NCBI RefSeq assembly: GCF_900092135.1
Contig: NZ_FMYF01000009.1
Coordinates: 62,001 to 126,000 of the forward strand
Source of the DNA: Raineyella antarctica
Lineage (GTDB): Bacteria > Actinomycetota > Actinomycetes > Propionibacteriales > Propionibacteriaceae
Length of the DNA: 64,000 bases
Direction of reading: 5' to 3'
The position numbers were made by a program, and so were the translations under genes. The notes beneath the pieces are model-generated. The model was not told the origin of the DNA. It ran no database searches and saw only the letters and a list, made by a program, of their open reading frames with translations. Positions 9,001-18,293 of this stretch are shown one piece after another. Position 1 is the stretch's first letter. Each line of letters opens with the position of its first letter.

Positions 9001-11394
9001 ATGCCTGCTCACTCTGATGCCAGCTTCACCGTCACCACTGTCACCGACCCGGTGTGCGGTATGACGATCGATCCGTCCATGGCGGCTGGCCACGCCGACC
9101 ACGGCGGCCGGACCTACTACTTCTGCTCCGAGAAGTGCCTGCACACGTTCGAGGCAGACCCCGGCGCGTACGCCACCCCGGCCGAGGGTCATGACCACGC
9201 CCTCCATGGCGATGCGGGCCACCACAACGCCGACCACGCCGACCACCGCCGGCGACGCGCGGCCGCCGCCGCCGACCAGAGCCAGGTCGAGTACACCTGC
9301 CCGATGCACCCCGAGATCCGTCAGCTGGGCCCGGGGTCCTGCCCCAAGTGCGGCATGGCGCTCGAGCCCGTCGTGATGACCGCCGACTCCGGACCGAACC
9401 CCGAGCTGGCCGACATGACGCGCCGCTTCTGGATCTCCTCGGCGCTGGCGCTACTGGTCGTGCTGCTCTCGATGATCGTCCCCTTCATCCCGGCGGCGCG
9501 CGATGCGATCCCGCTGGGAGCCTCGCAGTGGATCCAGTTCGTTCTCGCCACCCCGATCGTGGTGTGGGCCGCCGCGCCGTTCTTCGCCCGTGGAGCCCGC
9601 TCGCTGGTCACCCGCGAGCTGAACATGTTCACCCTGATCGCCATGGGCGTGGGGGCCGCGTACGTGTTCAGCGTCGTCGCGCTGCTCGCCCCCGGCATCT
9701 TCCCCGCCTCGTTCCGCCACGAGGGCCGGGTGGAGGTCTACTTCGAGGCCGCCTCGGTCATCGTCGCCCTGGTCGCGCTCGGCCAGGTGCTGGAACTGCG
9801 CGCCCGGGAACGTACGTCCGGGGCGATCAAGGCTCTGCTGGACCTCGCCCCCGCCACGGCGCGCAGGATCCGCGAGGACGGCGCCGAGGAGCAGGTCGGC
9901 CTGGACGAGCTGCAGGTCGGCGACCGGGTCCGGGTCCGTCCCGGTGACAAGGTCGCCGTCGACGGCACCGTCGAGTCGGGCAGCTCCCACGTGGACGAGT
10001 CGCTGGTGACCGGTGAGTCCCTGCCGGTGTCGAAGTCGGCAGGCGACCGCGTCGTCGGCGGCACGATCAACGGCAGCGGTTCCCTCGTCGTCCGGGCGGA
10101 GAAGCTCGGCGCAGACTCGATGCTGGCGCGGATCGTCGACATGGTCGCCCAGGCGCAGCGCTCCCGCGCCCCGATCCAGGGGCTGGTGGACAAGGTCGCG
10201 GCGATCTTCGTCCCGGCGGTGATCGGGATCGCGATCGTGGCGTTCCTGGTCTGGACCTTCGTCGGGCCGATGCCCCGCGTCCCGCACGCCCTGGTCGCCG
10301 CCGTCTCGGTGCTGATCATCGCCTGCCCCTGCGCCCTCGGACTGGCCACTCCGATGTCGATCATGGTCGGTGTCGGTCGCGGCGCGCGCTCCGGCGTGCT
10401 GGTCAGGGATGCCGAGGCGCTCCAGGTGATGGAGACCATCGACACCATCGTCGTCGACAAGACCGGCACCCTGACCGAGGGACGCCCGACCGTCACCCGG
10501 ATCGTCGCGCTGGACGGCGCCGACGAGCAGCGGGCCCTCCGGCTGGCCGCCGCTGTCGAGCAGGGTTCCGAACACCCGCTCGGCCAGGCCGTCGTCTCCG
10601 CAGCGAAGGACGCAGGGCTGGCGCTGCCCGAGGTGCACGACTTCACCTCCGAGGCGGGCGGTGGGGTGCGAGGCACCGTGGACGGCCACGCCGTCCTGGT
10701 CGGCAACTCCTCGTACGTCCTGGGCGAGGCCACCGACGCCGACCGGATCGAGGCGCGGGCCGACGAGCTGCGCGCCGACGGGGCCACCGCCATCCACCTG
10801 TCGGTCGACGGCAACCCGTACGCCGTGCTGGCGATCGCCGACCCGGTGAAGGAGACCACACCGGAGGCCCTGGCCGGCCTGCGCGAGGCCGGGATCCGCG
10901 TGGTGATGCTGACCGGTGACAACCGGACCACCGCCGAGGCGGTCGCCCGCCGGCTCGGTATCGACGAGGTCCGCGCCGAGGTGCTGCCCGAGCACAAGAG
11001 CGAGGTCGTCCAGCAGCTGACGGCCGAGGGCCGCAAGGTCGCGATGGCCGGCGACGGCGTCAACGACGCCCCCGCGCTGGCCGCTGCCGCGGTCGGCATC
11101 GCGATGGGCACCGGCACCGACGTGGCGATCGAGAGCGCCGGGATCACCCTGCTGAAGGGCGACCTGACCGGGATCGTCCGGGCCCGCAACCTGTCGCACG
11201 CGACGATGCGTAACATCCGGCAGAACCTGGTCTTCGCGTTCATCTACAACGTGATCGGCATCCCGATCGCTGCGGGTGTGCTCTATCCGGCCTTCGGGCT
11301 GCTGCTGTCCCCGATGATCGCGGCCGCCGCGATGGCACTGTCCTCGGTGAGCGTGATCAGCAACGCGTCGCGGCTGCGTACGGTGAAGATCTGA
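9001..11394 (+). CDS. Heavy-metal (copper-type) P1B ATPase with YHS and HMBD domains
   Basis: A 797-residue metal-exporting P-type ATPase of the inner membrane. In order: an N-terminal YHS domain (DPVCGMTI...[12 protein letters not shown]), a His-rich linker, a heavy-metal binding domain (YTCPMHPEI...[11 protein letters not shown]) and the ATPase core. Core motifs are CPC at 442-444, phosphorylated D486 in [18 protein letters not shown] and [10 protein letters not shown]. There is no classical HMA domain. AGGAAAGGA precedes the ATG at 9001; an in-frame ATG at 8974 overlaps the CsoR-like palindrome and is rejected. The YHS/HMBD type is usually a Cu(I)/Cu(II) or Ag exporter; exact specificity is not determined. 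Confidence 0.95.
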   Translation: MPAHSDASFTVTTVTDPVCGMTIDPSMAAGHADHGGRTYYFCSEKCLHTFEADPGAYATPAEGHDHALHGDAGHHNADHADHRRRRAAAAADQSQVEYTCPMHPEIRQLGPGSCPKCGMALEPVVMTADSGPNPELADMTRRFWISSALALLVVLLSMIVPFIPAARDAIPLGASQWIQFVLATPIVVWAAAPFFARGARSLVTRELNMFTLIAMGVGAAYVFSVVALLAPGIFPASFRHEGRVEVYFEAASVIVALVALGQVLELRARERTSGAIKALLDLAPATARRIREDGAEEQVGLDELQVGDRVRVRPGDKVAVDGTVESGSSHVDESLVTGESLPVSKSAGDRVVGGTINGSGSLVVRAEKLGADSMLARIVDMVAQAQRSRAPIQGLVDKVAAIFVPAVIGIAIVAFLVWTFVGPMPRVPHALVAAVSVLIIACPCALGLATPMSIMVGVGRGARSGVLVRDAEALQVMETIDTIVVDKTGTLTEGRPTVTRIVALDGADEQRALRLAAAVEQGSEHPLGQAVVSAAKDAGLALPEVHDFTSEAGGGVRGTVDGHAVLVGNSSYVLGEATDADRIEARADELRADGATAIHLSVDGNPYAVLAIADPVKETTPEALAGLREAGIRVVMLTGDNRTTAEAVARRLGIDEVRAEVLPEHKSEVVQQLTAEGRKVAMAGDGVNDAPALAAAAVGIAMGTGTDVAIESAGITLLKGDLTGIVRARNLSHATMRNIRQNLVFAFIYNVIGIPIAAGVLYPAFGLLLSPMIAAAAMALSSVSVISNASRLRTVKI

Positions 11395-11412
11395 GCCGTC
11401 GGGAGGTGCGCC

Positions 11413-11461
11413 GAGGCACTGCCACTACCCCTCTCGCCAATGGGGGCACTGACAGTGCCTC
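11413..11461. terminator. GGCACTG inverted repeats after the ATPase gene (terminator or operator)
   Basis: GGCACTG occurs at 11415-11421 and again inside the palindrome GGCACTG-A-CAGTGCC (11445-11459). GAGGCACTG (11413) also pairs with CAGTGCCTC (11453), so two alternative hairpins can form. The element lies just after the ATPase stop and ends 33 bp before the alcohol dehydrogenase start. There is no T-tract. It could terminate the ATPase transcript or act as an operator for the next gene. Confidence 0.5.
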
Positions 11462-11494
11462 CCGGCCGCGGGTGGGGTGTGGTGGGCTGGTCGC

Positions 11495-12508
11495 ATGTTT
11501 GGAGCTGTGATTCATGCACCCGGTGACGTCCGCTACGAGGAGCGTCCCGATCCCACGATTCTCGAGCCGACGGACGCCATCGTTCGTACGGTCGCCGCCT
11601 GCGTGTGCGGGTCGGACCTGTGGCGCTACCGCGGTATCTCATCGGTGCCCGCACCGACCCCGATCGGGCACGAGTTCTGCGGTGTCGTCGAGGCCGTCGG
11701 GGACGCGGTGACGACGGTGAACGTCGGCGACTTCGTGGTCGGCGGCTTCAACCCCTCGGACAACACCTGCCCGGTCTGCCGCAAGGGCGCCCACGCCAAC
11801 TGCCTGAACGGCGCCCACTACGAGGGGTGCCAGGCGGACATGATCCGGGTGCCGTGGGCCGACGGCACCCTGCTGGCCACCCCGCAACGGCCTGCGGATG
11901 ACCTGGTCCCCAGCATCCTGGCCCTGTCGGACGTCATGTGTACCGGCTGGCACGCGGCAGTCAGCGCCGGCGTCGGCCCGGGAACGAGCGTGGCCGTGGT
12001 GGGGGACGGGGCGGTCGGCCTGTGCGCGGTGCTCGCCTCGGTCCAGCTCGGCGCGCAGACCGTGATCGCGATGAGCCGACACGCGGATCGCCAGCAGGTG
12101 GCCCGCGAGTTCGGTGCCACCCATGTCGTCGCCGAGCGTGACGAGGCGGGCATCGCCAGGATCAAGGAGCTCACCGAGGGCATCGGCGCCGACTGCGTCC
12201 TGGAGTGCGTGGGCACCGAGGCGGCCCGGAGCCAGGCGGTCGGGTGCGTCCGGTCCGGCGGGAACATCGGGTTGGTCGGTGTCCCGCACGGAGAGCTGCC
12301 CGTGAACGACCTGTTCTGGCGCAACGTGGGGATCAAGGGCGGCCCCGCCCATTGCCGGGCCTACCTGCCGCACCTCCTGGACCTGGTCCTCTCCCGGACG
12401 ATCAACCCCGGCCGGGTCTTCGACCTCGAGCTGCCGCTGTCCGAGATCGGCGAGGCGTACGCGGCGATGGATGAGCGCCGCGCCATCAAGACCCTGGTCC
12501 GGCCGTGA
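11495..12508 (+). CDS. Zinc-dependent alcohol dehydrogenase family protein
   Basis: A 337-residue medium-chain dehydrogenase/reductase. Catalytic zinc ligands are seen in CVCGSDLWRY and GHEFCGVVEAVG, and the structural zinc loop in CPVCRKGAHANC. The Rossmann segment VAVVGDGAVGLCAVLASVQLG should bind NAD(P). The start at MFGAVIHAPGDVRYEE fits the family. No clear Shine-Dalgarno was found, only G/T-rich sequence upstream. Substrate unknown. The stop overlaps the GTG of a gene remnant. Confidence 0.93.
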   Translation: MFGAVIHAPGDVRYEERPDPTILEPTDAIVRTVAACVCGSDLWRYRGISSVPAPTPIGHEFCGVVEAVGDAVTTVNVGDFVVGGFNPSDNTCPVCRKGAHANCLNGAHYEGCQADMIRVPWADGTLLATPQRPADDLVPSILALSDVMCTGWHAAVSAGVGPGTSVAVVGDGAVGLCAVLASVQLGAQTVIAMSRHADRQQVAREFGATHVVAERDEAGIARIKELTEGIGADCVLECVGTEAARSQAVGCVRSGGNIGLVGVPHGELPVNDLFWRNVGIKGGPAHCRAYLPHLLDLVLSRTINPGRVFDLELPLSEIGEAYAAMDERRAIKTLVRP

Positions 12509-12582
12509 GCCCCCTGACGGTCCTGGCCGTCGGTGCGTCCGGCAGCATCGGACGCCACGTCGTCGCCCAGGACCTCGAGGTA
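12505..12582 (+). pseudogene. Remnant of an NAD(P)-binding (NmrA/SDR-like) gene
   Basis: A GTG that overlaps the alcohol dehydrogenase stop (GTGA) opens a short frame reading MSPLTVLAVGASGSIGRHVVAQ. This is a canonical first beta strand and GxxGxxG nucleotide-binding loop of NmrA/SDR-type proteins. After about 20 residues the similarity ends and the sequence runs into a strong hairpin. I interpret it as the 5' end of a translationally coupled gene whose remainder was deleted. The family match is confident for so short a stretch, but the protein identity is not. Confidence 0.6.
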
Positions 12583-12616
12583 GCTGGCCCCGGCCCCATC
12601 CGGGACCGGGGCCAGC
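12583..12616. terminator. Strong hairpin, probable bidirectional terminator
   Basis: Left arm GCTGGCCCCGGCCCC (12583-12597) pairs with GGGACCGGGGCCAGC (12602-12616) over 15 positions with one mismatch and a 4-nt loop. It lies between the plus-strand dehydrogenase/remnant and the convergent membrane protein gene ending at 12630. There is no T-tract, as is common in GC-rich actinobacteria. A terminator serving both strands is the simplest reading. Confidence 0.7.
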
Positions 12617-12629
12617 GGTGGCTCGGGGA

Positions 12630-13328
12630 TCAGCCAGCCATCGTGGCCGCGGGCATCGCTGCTGCGTTCTCGATGGGTGCCTCGGCCCGCTCGTGCAGCA
12701 GCAGCCAGGCGTACGCCACGAACCCGCAGACCAGCAGGGCGTTGGAGACGACCGAGCCGACCTCCTCCAGTCCGACGCTGCCCAGGAGGGCGTCGGTGAC
12801 CCCCGCCAGTCCGACCGCGACCGCCGCCCAGCGGGGGCCGACACCACCGCGCCACAGCCCGAGCCCGAGCAGGAGCGCGCCGGCCGCCATCAGGTAGTGC
12901 CCGGCCAGCAGCGGGATGACGATCGTCGTCTCGTGGGTCATCCGTTCGAACAGGGCCACCATCGCCACCCGATCCATCGCCGGATCTGCCATCGCCACGA
13001 ACATGACGTTCAGCCCGACGAGGGCGACGTTCGCGACCAGTCCGTAGTAGAGCAGGGCGAGGCCCGCGTCGGCGATGGCCGTGCCGCGGCGCATCGGCCG
13101 GGAGAGCAGGCCGAACAGCCCCGGTACGAAGAGCAGCGAGGACAGCAGGGTCGCTGCCAGACCCATCGTCGCGGTGGGCCCGGCCGCCGCGAGGGCGTCG
13201 AGCAGTTCCCCCGGCGTGCCGTCGCTCTGCGGGGTCAGGAACTCGGCGGTGGTGAACAGCAGCGGGGCGAGCACGAGGCAGGCGGCTGCGATGCGGCGCC
13301 GGCCCGGGCTGAGGAACGAACGGTTCAT
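12630..13328 (-). CDS. Multi-pass membrane protein of unknown function
   Basis: A 232-residue, strongly hydrophobic protein with about six transmembrane helices, for example IAAACLVLAPLLFTTAEFL, MGLAATLLSSLLFVPGLFGLL and ALLLGLGLWRGG. The first helix could serve as a signal anchor. AGGGA lies about 7 nt before the ATG. No catalytic motif is recognisable and I do not assign a family; it resembles small DUF-type actinobacterial membrane proteins. It is divergent from the histidine kinase gene, with about 200 bp between them. Confidence 0.8.
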   Translation of the reverse strand: MNRSFLSPGRRRIAAACLVLAPLLFTTAEFLTPQSDGTPGELLDALAAAGPTATMGLAATLLSSLLFVPGLFGLLSRPMRRGTAIADAGLALLYYGLVANVALVGLNVMFVAMADPAMDRVAMVALFERMTHETTIVIPLLAGHYLMAAGALLLGLGLWRGGVGPRWAAVAVGLAGVTDALLGSVGLEEVGSVVSNALLVCGFVAYAWLLLHERAEAPIENAAAMPAATMAG

Positions 13329-13527
13329 GGCAGGATCCCTCCGTGATCGTCGGGTGCGCGGATCGCTCCCGGCATGTTCGACGCTACGGATCGGCCGGCC
13401 CCGCGGGCACCGGGCGGGCCACCGGCCCGACCACCGTGCAGGAGGGGGTGCCGGGGGCGGTTCTCCGCCATCGGCGCGGAGGTTTTCCGCCTTCCCCGAG
13501 GGAGGTGACCCAGCGCACAATTGCCGC

Positions 13528-15579
13528 GTGGCCCCGCGACGACGCGAGCTGGCGATGCTGGCCTGCGGTGCAGTGTGTACGGCCGTCGTCCCGGCGGCCG
13601 GGATCGCCGCGGGCCGGATCTTCCCCGCCCTCCTCCCGGTGCCCAACGCCTTGGCCTATCTCGGCGTCGCCGGCTACGCCGCCTGGAAGCGACCCGACCA
13701 CCGCGCGGCGCAACGGATGGTCCTCTGGGCAGTCACGATGGCGGCCGGCTACGGTGCTGGCGCCGCGTACTCGGCCTGGGTGATCGGCACCGGCCGGACG
13801 GACTGGGGCTGGGCCGGGCTGCTTGCCCTCCAAATGCTCTCCTGGCTCGGCGCGCTCGCGCTGGTAGCCCTGTTCCTGGTCTTCCCCGACGGGACGTACC
13901 GGCGGCCGTTCGACCGAGGTGTGGTGCGCGGTGCGCTCGTCGCGCTGCTCGTCCTCGCCCTGTGCCAGGTCCTCGGTTCCCAGCGGATCAGCACCGGAGA
14001 CCTGGTCTGGTCGGACTCCGCGCAGGCGACGAATCCGTGGGCCCTGCCCGCGCTGTCCTGGCTCGGTATCGTCGGGGCGATCGGCCTGGGGCCCGGTGGG
14101 GCGCTATTGACGGTGCTCGGGGCGGTGCTGCTCCTGCTGCGCTGGCGCGCCTCGGGCCCGCAGGACCGCCGCCGGATCGCGTGGCCGCTGCTCGGCATCG
14201 CAGCCACCGCCGTCGCCTCGCTGGTGCTCGGCGGCCTGCACGCGCTGCTGCCGCCCTGGCCCGACTGGCTGCAGGTGGTCGCCTGGGGGCCCGTTATCCT
14301 CCTCGTTCCGGTCACCCTGCTGCTCGGGATGGCCACCGGGGACCTGCTGGACATCCGGCTCGTCGTCCGCCGGTCACTGCTCTACGGCTCGCTGTGGCTG
14401 CTCATCACCCTGGCGTTCGTCGGGATCACCGCGCTCGCCGGAGCGGTGGCGGGAAGCCGTACGCCTCTGGCCATGGTGATCGCCACGACGGTACTGGTGG
14501 GTTTCGTCGCCGCGCCCGCCCGGCGGCGCCTCGAGGACCTCGCCGATCGCCTGGTGTTCGGCCGTCGGGTCGAGCGCGACCGCCTGCTCGGCGAGGTCGG
14601 CCGCCGACTCGCCGCTGCGTCCGGTGTCGAGGATGCCCTCCCGGCCGTCGCGGAGGCGGTCCGGCAGGGCCTGCGGGCGAGCTGGGTCGACGTACGCCTC
14701 GAGGGGCACGGAACGGCGATGGCCGGCAGCCCCACGCCCACGCCCGCGGAGGCGGTCCCGGCACTGGTCGTCCCGATCGAGGTGGACGGCGTCGAGTCGG
14801 GCCGGATCCGGTGCGGCCCCAAGCTGGACGGCCGCTACGGCGACCGCGACGAGCTGCTGCTGGAGACGCTCGGACGCCAGGCGGTCTGGGCCGCCCGCTA
14901 CGCCAACCTGTCCCGCGAGCTGTCGGCCAAGGTGGCCGAGCTCGAGGCCTCCCGTACGCGCATCCTGCGTGCCGAGGAGATCGGCCGGCAGCGCCTGGAA
15001 CGGGACCTGCACGACGGCGTGCAGCAGGAGCTCGTCGGCCTGCTCACCCGGCTGGGACTCGCCTCCCACCAGTTGCGCCGCGACCCGGCGCTGGCCGCCG
15101 CGACCCTCACCGAGGCCCACGCCGATGCGCGAGAGGCGTTGGAGGACCTCCAGGAGCTCGTCCATGGCATCCACCCGGCCCTGCTCACCGATCGTGGGCT
15201 GGTGGCGGCGGTCGAGGAACGGGCGGCGCGGATGTCGATTCCCGTCGTCGTGCGCAGCGACACCCAGACCCGTACGCAGCGCCTGCCGGCCGCCATCGAG
15301 ACCGGCGCCTACTTCGTCGTGTCGGAGTGCCTGACCAACGTGGCCAAGCACGCGCCGACTGCGTCGGCCACGGTGGCCTTCGCCACTCACCAGGGGTCGC
15401 TGCGAGTGGTGGTCAGTGACGACGGGCCGGGCTTCGAGGCCCGCGCGCCGCTGGGTACCGGGCTCGGCGGCCTGCAGGACCGGGTCGACGCACTGGGCGG
15501 CAGCCTCGTCGTCCACAGCGTCCCCGGTGGGGGAACCACCATCACCGCCGACATCCCTACCGATCGGAGCACCCCATGA
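13528..15579 (+). CDS. Sensor histidine kinase, NarL/DesK-type (HisKA_3)
   Basis: A 683-residue sensor with several N-terminal transmembrane helices (about residues 10-330), a GAF-like region and a C-terminal kinase. The HisKA_3 box is QRLERDLHDGVQQEL with H495. The ATPase domain shows ECLTNVAKHA, VSDDGPGF and GTGLGGLQDRVDALGG. No ATG has a ribosome-binding site. A GTG at 13528 directly follows the AT-rich hexamer CACAAT at a leaderless-like distance, while GGAGGTGA at 13501 is too far away; the start is uncertain and 13555 is an alternative. It overlaps its response regulator by ATGA. The stimulus is unknown. Confidence 0.9.
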   Translation: MAPRRRELAMLACGAVCTAVVPAAGIAAGRIFPALLPVPNALAYLGVAGYAAWKRPDHRAAQRMVLWAVTMAAGYGAGAAYSAWVIGTGRTDWGWAGLLALQMLSWLGALALVALFLVFPDGTYRRPFDRGVVRGALVALLVLALCQVLGSQRISTGDLVWSDSAQATNPWALPALSWLGIVGAIGLGPGGALLTVLGAVLLLLRWRASGPQDRRRIAWPLLGIAATAVASLVLGGLHALLPPWPDWLQVVAWGPVILLVPVTLLLGMATGDLLDIRLVVRRSLLYGSLWLLITLAFVGITALAGAVAGSRTPLAMVIATTVLVGFVAAPARRRLEDLADRLVFGRRVERDRLLGEVGRRLAAASGVEDALPAVAEAVRQGLRASWVDVRLEGHGTAMAGSPTPTPAEAVPALVVPIEVDGVESGRIRCGPKLDGRYGDRDELLLETLGRQAVWAARYANLSRELSAKVAELEASRTRILRAEEIGRQRLERDLHDGVQQELVGLLTRLGLASHQLRRDPALAAATLTEAHADAREALEDLQELVHGIHPALLTDRGLVAAVEERAARMSIPVVVRSDTQTRTQRLPAAIETGAYFVVSECLTNVAKHAPTASATVAFATHQGSLRVVVSDDGPGFEARAPLGTGLGGLQDRVDALGGSLVVHSVPGGGTTITADIPTDRSTP

Positions 15580-16271
15580 CTGACGAGGTACGGCTGCGCG
15601 TGGTGATCGCCGACGACAGCTACCTGGTCCGGGAGGGAACCCGCCGACTGCTGGAGGACTCCGGCCGGGTCGAGGTGACCGCCGGGGTGGGGGATGCCGA
15701 GGCTCTCCTGGAAGCAGTACGCGCGACCGGGCCGGATGTCGTGATCACCGATATCCGGATGCCGCCGGGCCACTCGACCGAGGGGATCGAGGCTGCGCAC
15801 GCCATCCGTGCCGCCTATCCGCGCATCGGGGTCGTCGTGCTCTCCCAGTACTCCGACGCCGACTACGCCGTCCGGCTCTTCTCGCGGGGGACCGCCGGGC
15901 TCGGCTACCTGCTGAAGGCCGGCATCGGTGAACTGGACGACGTCCTGCACGCCCTGGACGAGGTCGCCCGTGGTGGCTCGGTGGTGGATCCGAAGGTGGT
16001 CGAGCGGCTCGTGGACCATCGGATCATCCAGGCGGAGTCCCCGCTGCGCCGGCTCGGGGAACGGGAGCTCGACGTCCTGCGCGAGATGGCCGAGGGTCGT
16101 ACGAACGCCGCTATCGGTGCGACGCTGCACCTGTCTGAGTCGACCGTGGAGAAGCACGTCGCCGCAATCTTCGCCAAGCTCGGGCTCTCGGAGGAACCGG
16201 GCGTGAGCCGTCGGGTCGCGGCGGTGCTGTCCTACCTGAGGAACTCGCCCGAGGAGGGCGGCCGCGACTGA
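15576..16271 (+). CDS. Response regulator, NarL/LuxR family
   Basis: A 231-residue partner of the upstream kinase, coupled through ATGA. The receiver domain has the acidic pair in VVIADDS, phosphoacceptor D59 (VVITDIRMPP) and K in YLLKAG. The C-terminal LuxR-type helix-turn-helix is LGERELDVLREMAEGRTNAAIGATLHLSESTVEKHV. The receiver insertion PPGHSTEGIEAA is characteristic of the actinobacterial DesR/LiaR-like group paired with large membrane kinases. Targets are not evident; the divergent membrane protein gene is one candidate. Confidence 0.95.
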   Translation: MTDEVRLRVVIADDSYLVREGTRRLLEDSGRVEVTAGVGDAEALLEAVRATGPDVVITDIRMPPGHSTEGIEAAHAIRAAYPRIGVVVLSQYSDADYAVRLFSRGTAGLGYLLKAGIGELDDVLHALDEVARGGSVVDPKVVERLVDHRIIQAESPLRRLGERELDVLREMAEGRTNAAIGATLHLSESTVEKHVAAIFAKLGLSEEPGVSRRVAAVLSYLRNSPEEGGRD

Positions 16272-16435
16272 GCTGGATCCTGGGTGTTCGTCGCGACGAT
16301 GCGCAACATCGGGATCGTGGCCGGCATGCCCCCACCTGACCTTTCGAGCAGGTGCTCCCCCCTGAACAGGGCTGTCAGCAGCGAGGCCGGCGTGGTCCGC
16401 GCGTTGGACCCAGCGGGCAGTAGCCCGCGCACGTG

Positions 16436-16783
16436 CTACAGGCTGAGGTGGAGTCGGAGCGCGTCGTCGAGTTGGGACATCAGGTGGGTAGGAAGGCGGC
16501 CGATCACGGGTCCGAGCCGCTCGATCGAGACTGATCGGACCTGCTCTGCCTGCGCCTTGGAGTCCACGCGGGTCCCAGTCTCGTTAGCGGGCAGCAGTAC
16601 CTGGAACGGGTACACGTGTGCGACGTTGCTGGTGACGGGGACGACGGTGACCACACCGCGTCCGAGCCTGGCAGCTGTCGTATTGGCATGATCGTTGCTC
16701 ACGACGATGGCTGGTCGGCGCTTGTTCGCCTCTCCCGCCCGCGCAGGGTCCAGATCGGTGACGCGGATCTCACCGCGAAGCAT
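16436..16783 (-). CDS. mazF: MazF/PemK-family toxin
   Basis: A 115-residue protein of the MazF/PemK endoribonuclease fold. Family segments are [51 protein letters not shown] and [20 protein letters not shown]. Members cleave mRNA at short sequences. It starts 14 bp inside the 3' end of the upstream antitoxin gene, the usual antitoxin-first arrangement. Its shorter arginine- and threonine-rich coding style and AT-richer neighbourhood differ slightly from the flanks. An origin by transfer is possible but not shown. Confidence 0.92.
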   Translation of the reverse strand: MLRGEIRVTDLDPARAGEANKRRPAIVVSNDHANTTAARLGRGVVTVVPVTSNVAHVYPFQVLLPANETGTRVDSKAQAEQVRSVSIERLGPVIGRLPTHLMSQLDDALRLHLSL

Positions 16784-17009
16784 CGGCGAACCCGTCGGCG
16801 ATGGTGGACTCCCAGGCCTGGGCGTCTCCCGAGGTCTCCCACTCCTCCCAGGCGGCCGCGTAGGCATCCTCGAGTTCGGCGTCGCCCAGCAGCTTTATCG
16901 CCTGCTGGATCGCCGCTGACCGGGACTTCAGGCCTGCCGCTCGGACGTACTTGTCCAGCGCGGCGACATCACTCTCTGAGAGGCTGACGCTCAACTTCAT
17001 CTGACTCAT
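16770..17009 (-). CDS. mazE: Ribbon-helix-helix antitoxin (MazE-like)
   Basis: A 79-residue protein with an N-terminal ribbon-helix-helix pattern ([38 protein letters not shown]) and an acidic Trp-rich C-terminal tail ([19 protein letters not shown]) suited to wrapping the toxin. It overlaps mazF by 14 bp. Two starts are possible, ATG at 17009 or 17000; neither has a strong ribosome-binding site, and a TACTCT hexamer upstream of 17009 suggests leaderless translation. It probably represses its own operon. Confidence 0.88.
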   Translation of the reverse strand: MSQMKLSVSLSESDVAALDKYVRAAGLKSRSAAIQQAIKLLGDAELEDAYAAAWEEWETSGDAQAWESTIADGFADASR

Positions 17010-17032
17010 ATCACCAGAGTAGTAGTGGCGGT

Positions 17033-17046
17033 GCTACCGCGGTAGC
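17033..17046. promoter_or_regulatory. Perfect palindrome upstream of the mazEF-like pair
   Basis: GCTACCGCGGTAGC is a perfect 14-bp palindrome 24-37 bp upstream of the antitoxin start. Ribbon-helix-helix antitoxins bind palindromic operators over their own promoters, so this is the likely autoregulatory site. That role is inferred from position and symmetry only. Confidence 0.55.
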
Positions 17047-17099
17047 TGTCGGATCGACCCCGCACTTGTCGCACCCCGAAGTCGGCATCGCTACGACTG

Positions 17100-18293
17100 T
17101 CAGGCGGTCGGCAGCCACACGGTGAACGTGCTGCCGGCCCCCTCGCCGCCGCTGGCCGCGGTCAGTGTTCCACCGTGCCGGCGGACCAGGGCGCGGCTGA
17201 TCGTCAGCCCGACCCCCGAGCCGGTGTGGTCGTGCTCGCGGGCCGAGGTGCCGCGGTAGAAGCGCTCGAACACGTGCGGGAGCTGTTCGGCGCCCATCCC
17301 CTCGCCGGTGTCCTCGACGACGATCGCGACACCTGGCCGGCCGGCCGCTCGCGTACGGGCCGCCGAGCCGTTGCCCGCAGCGGGGCGTACGGTCACCGTC
17401 ACGGTCCCGCCGGCTGGGGTGTGTCGCAGCGCATTGGTGAGCAGGTTGACCAGCACCTGGCCCATCCGTGCGGTGTCGACCAGCACCGTCATCGTCGCAT
17501 CGCTCGAAGGTCCCTCGGTCGGTTCTTCCCCGAGCTCGGTCCGCAGCCCCACGCCCTTGGCCGCGTACGCCGCCGCCAGCTCACTGGTCGCTGCGGTGAC
17601 GATGTCGGCGGCCCGCACCGGCTGCAGGTCCAGGTGGACCGCGCCCTCCTCGGCCCGGGAAACCGCCGTGATGTCACGGGCCAGCGCAGTCATCCGCTCC
17701 ACCTCGTGGCGGAACAGCTCCTGCGTCTCGGGGGACCAGCCGATGATGCCGTCCTCCAACCCGTCAAGGTGGGTGGACATGGTGGCCAGCGGCGTCCGCA
17801 GCTCGTGGCCCACGTCGGTGAGCAACTGTCGGCGGGTCTGCTCGGTGCGCCGGATCGTCGCCGCCATCGTGTTGAACGCCGCGGCCAGCTCGTCCAGCTC
17901 CTCCCCGTTGCCGTGCTCGGGCAGGCCGAGGTCGTACCGGCCGGCGGCCACCTCGCCCGCGGCCCGGGTCAGCCCGACCAGCGGGGTCCGCAGCCGCCGC
18001 CCGACGTACCAGCTGACCGCGACCGCGATGGCCAGGGCCAGGGCCAGACCGGTCGCCAGCGCGATCGTGCTGGCGTCTCGGAAGGCGTACTCCATGTGCT
18101 GGATCTCGGGGTTGCTCGCCCCGGGCGCCGCCTCCAGCATGTGGCGGTGGAAGATGCTGGGCCCGACCAGGGAGGACACCAGGCCGGCCGTGCCGATGCT
18201 CGCGGCCACCACCACGACCTGGGTGACCAGCAGCCGGGTCGACAGGCTGGTCGGACGGCGGAACCGGCGCCTCGTCCGGGCGGGGTCGCTCAC
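17100..18293 (-). CDS. Sensor histidine kinase, HAMP type (partner of the OmpR-like regulator)
   Basis: A 397-residue membrane kinase with a short N-terminus, a helix near residues 20-45 (LLVTQVVVVAASIGTAGLV), a short extracytoplasmic loop with FHRHMLEAAPG, a second helix (ALATGLALALAIAVAVSWYVG) and a HAMP domain. It then has HisKA (TDVGHELRTPLATM), N box (LVNLLTNALRHTPAGG), and G boxes (VEDTGEGM, GSGVGLTISRALV). It starts with GTG overlapping the regulator stop (GTGA). The periplasmic sensor is small, as in several metal-sensing kinases. The adjacent cueP-like gene suggests a copper or envelope-stress signal. Confidence 0.93.
   Translation of the reverse strand: MSDPARTRRRFRRPTSLSTRLLVTQVVVVAASIGTAGLVSSLVGPSIFHRHMLEAAPGASNPEIQHMEYAFRDASTIALATGLALALAIAVAVSWYVGRRLRTPLVGLTRAAGEVAAGRYDLGLPEHGNGEELDELAAAFNTMAATIRRTEQTRRQLLTDVGHELRTPLATMSTHLDGLEDGIIGWSPETQELFRHEVERMTALARDITAVSRAEEGAVHLDLQPVRAADIVTAATSELAAAYAAKGVGLRTELGEEPTEGPSSDATMTVLVDTARMGQVLVNLLTNALRHTPAGGTVTVTVRPAAGNGSAARTRAAGRPGVAIVVEDTGEGMGAEQLPHVFERFYRGTSAREHDHTGSGVGLTISRALVRRHGGTLTAASGGEGAGSTFTVWLPTA

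Noticed and set aside
13075-13527. Upstream extension of the NarL-type kinase frame by about 150 residues
   Set aside because: It is antisense to the divergent membrane protein gene, has an Arg/Pro/Gly-rich shadow composition and no ribosome site. The first membrane helices begin only after 13528.
16272-16435. CACCTG...CAGGTG hairpin between the NarL regulator and mazF
   Set aside because: The stem is short and the region between convergent genes shows no other signal, so a terminator cannot be supported.
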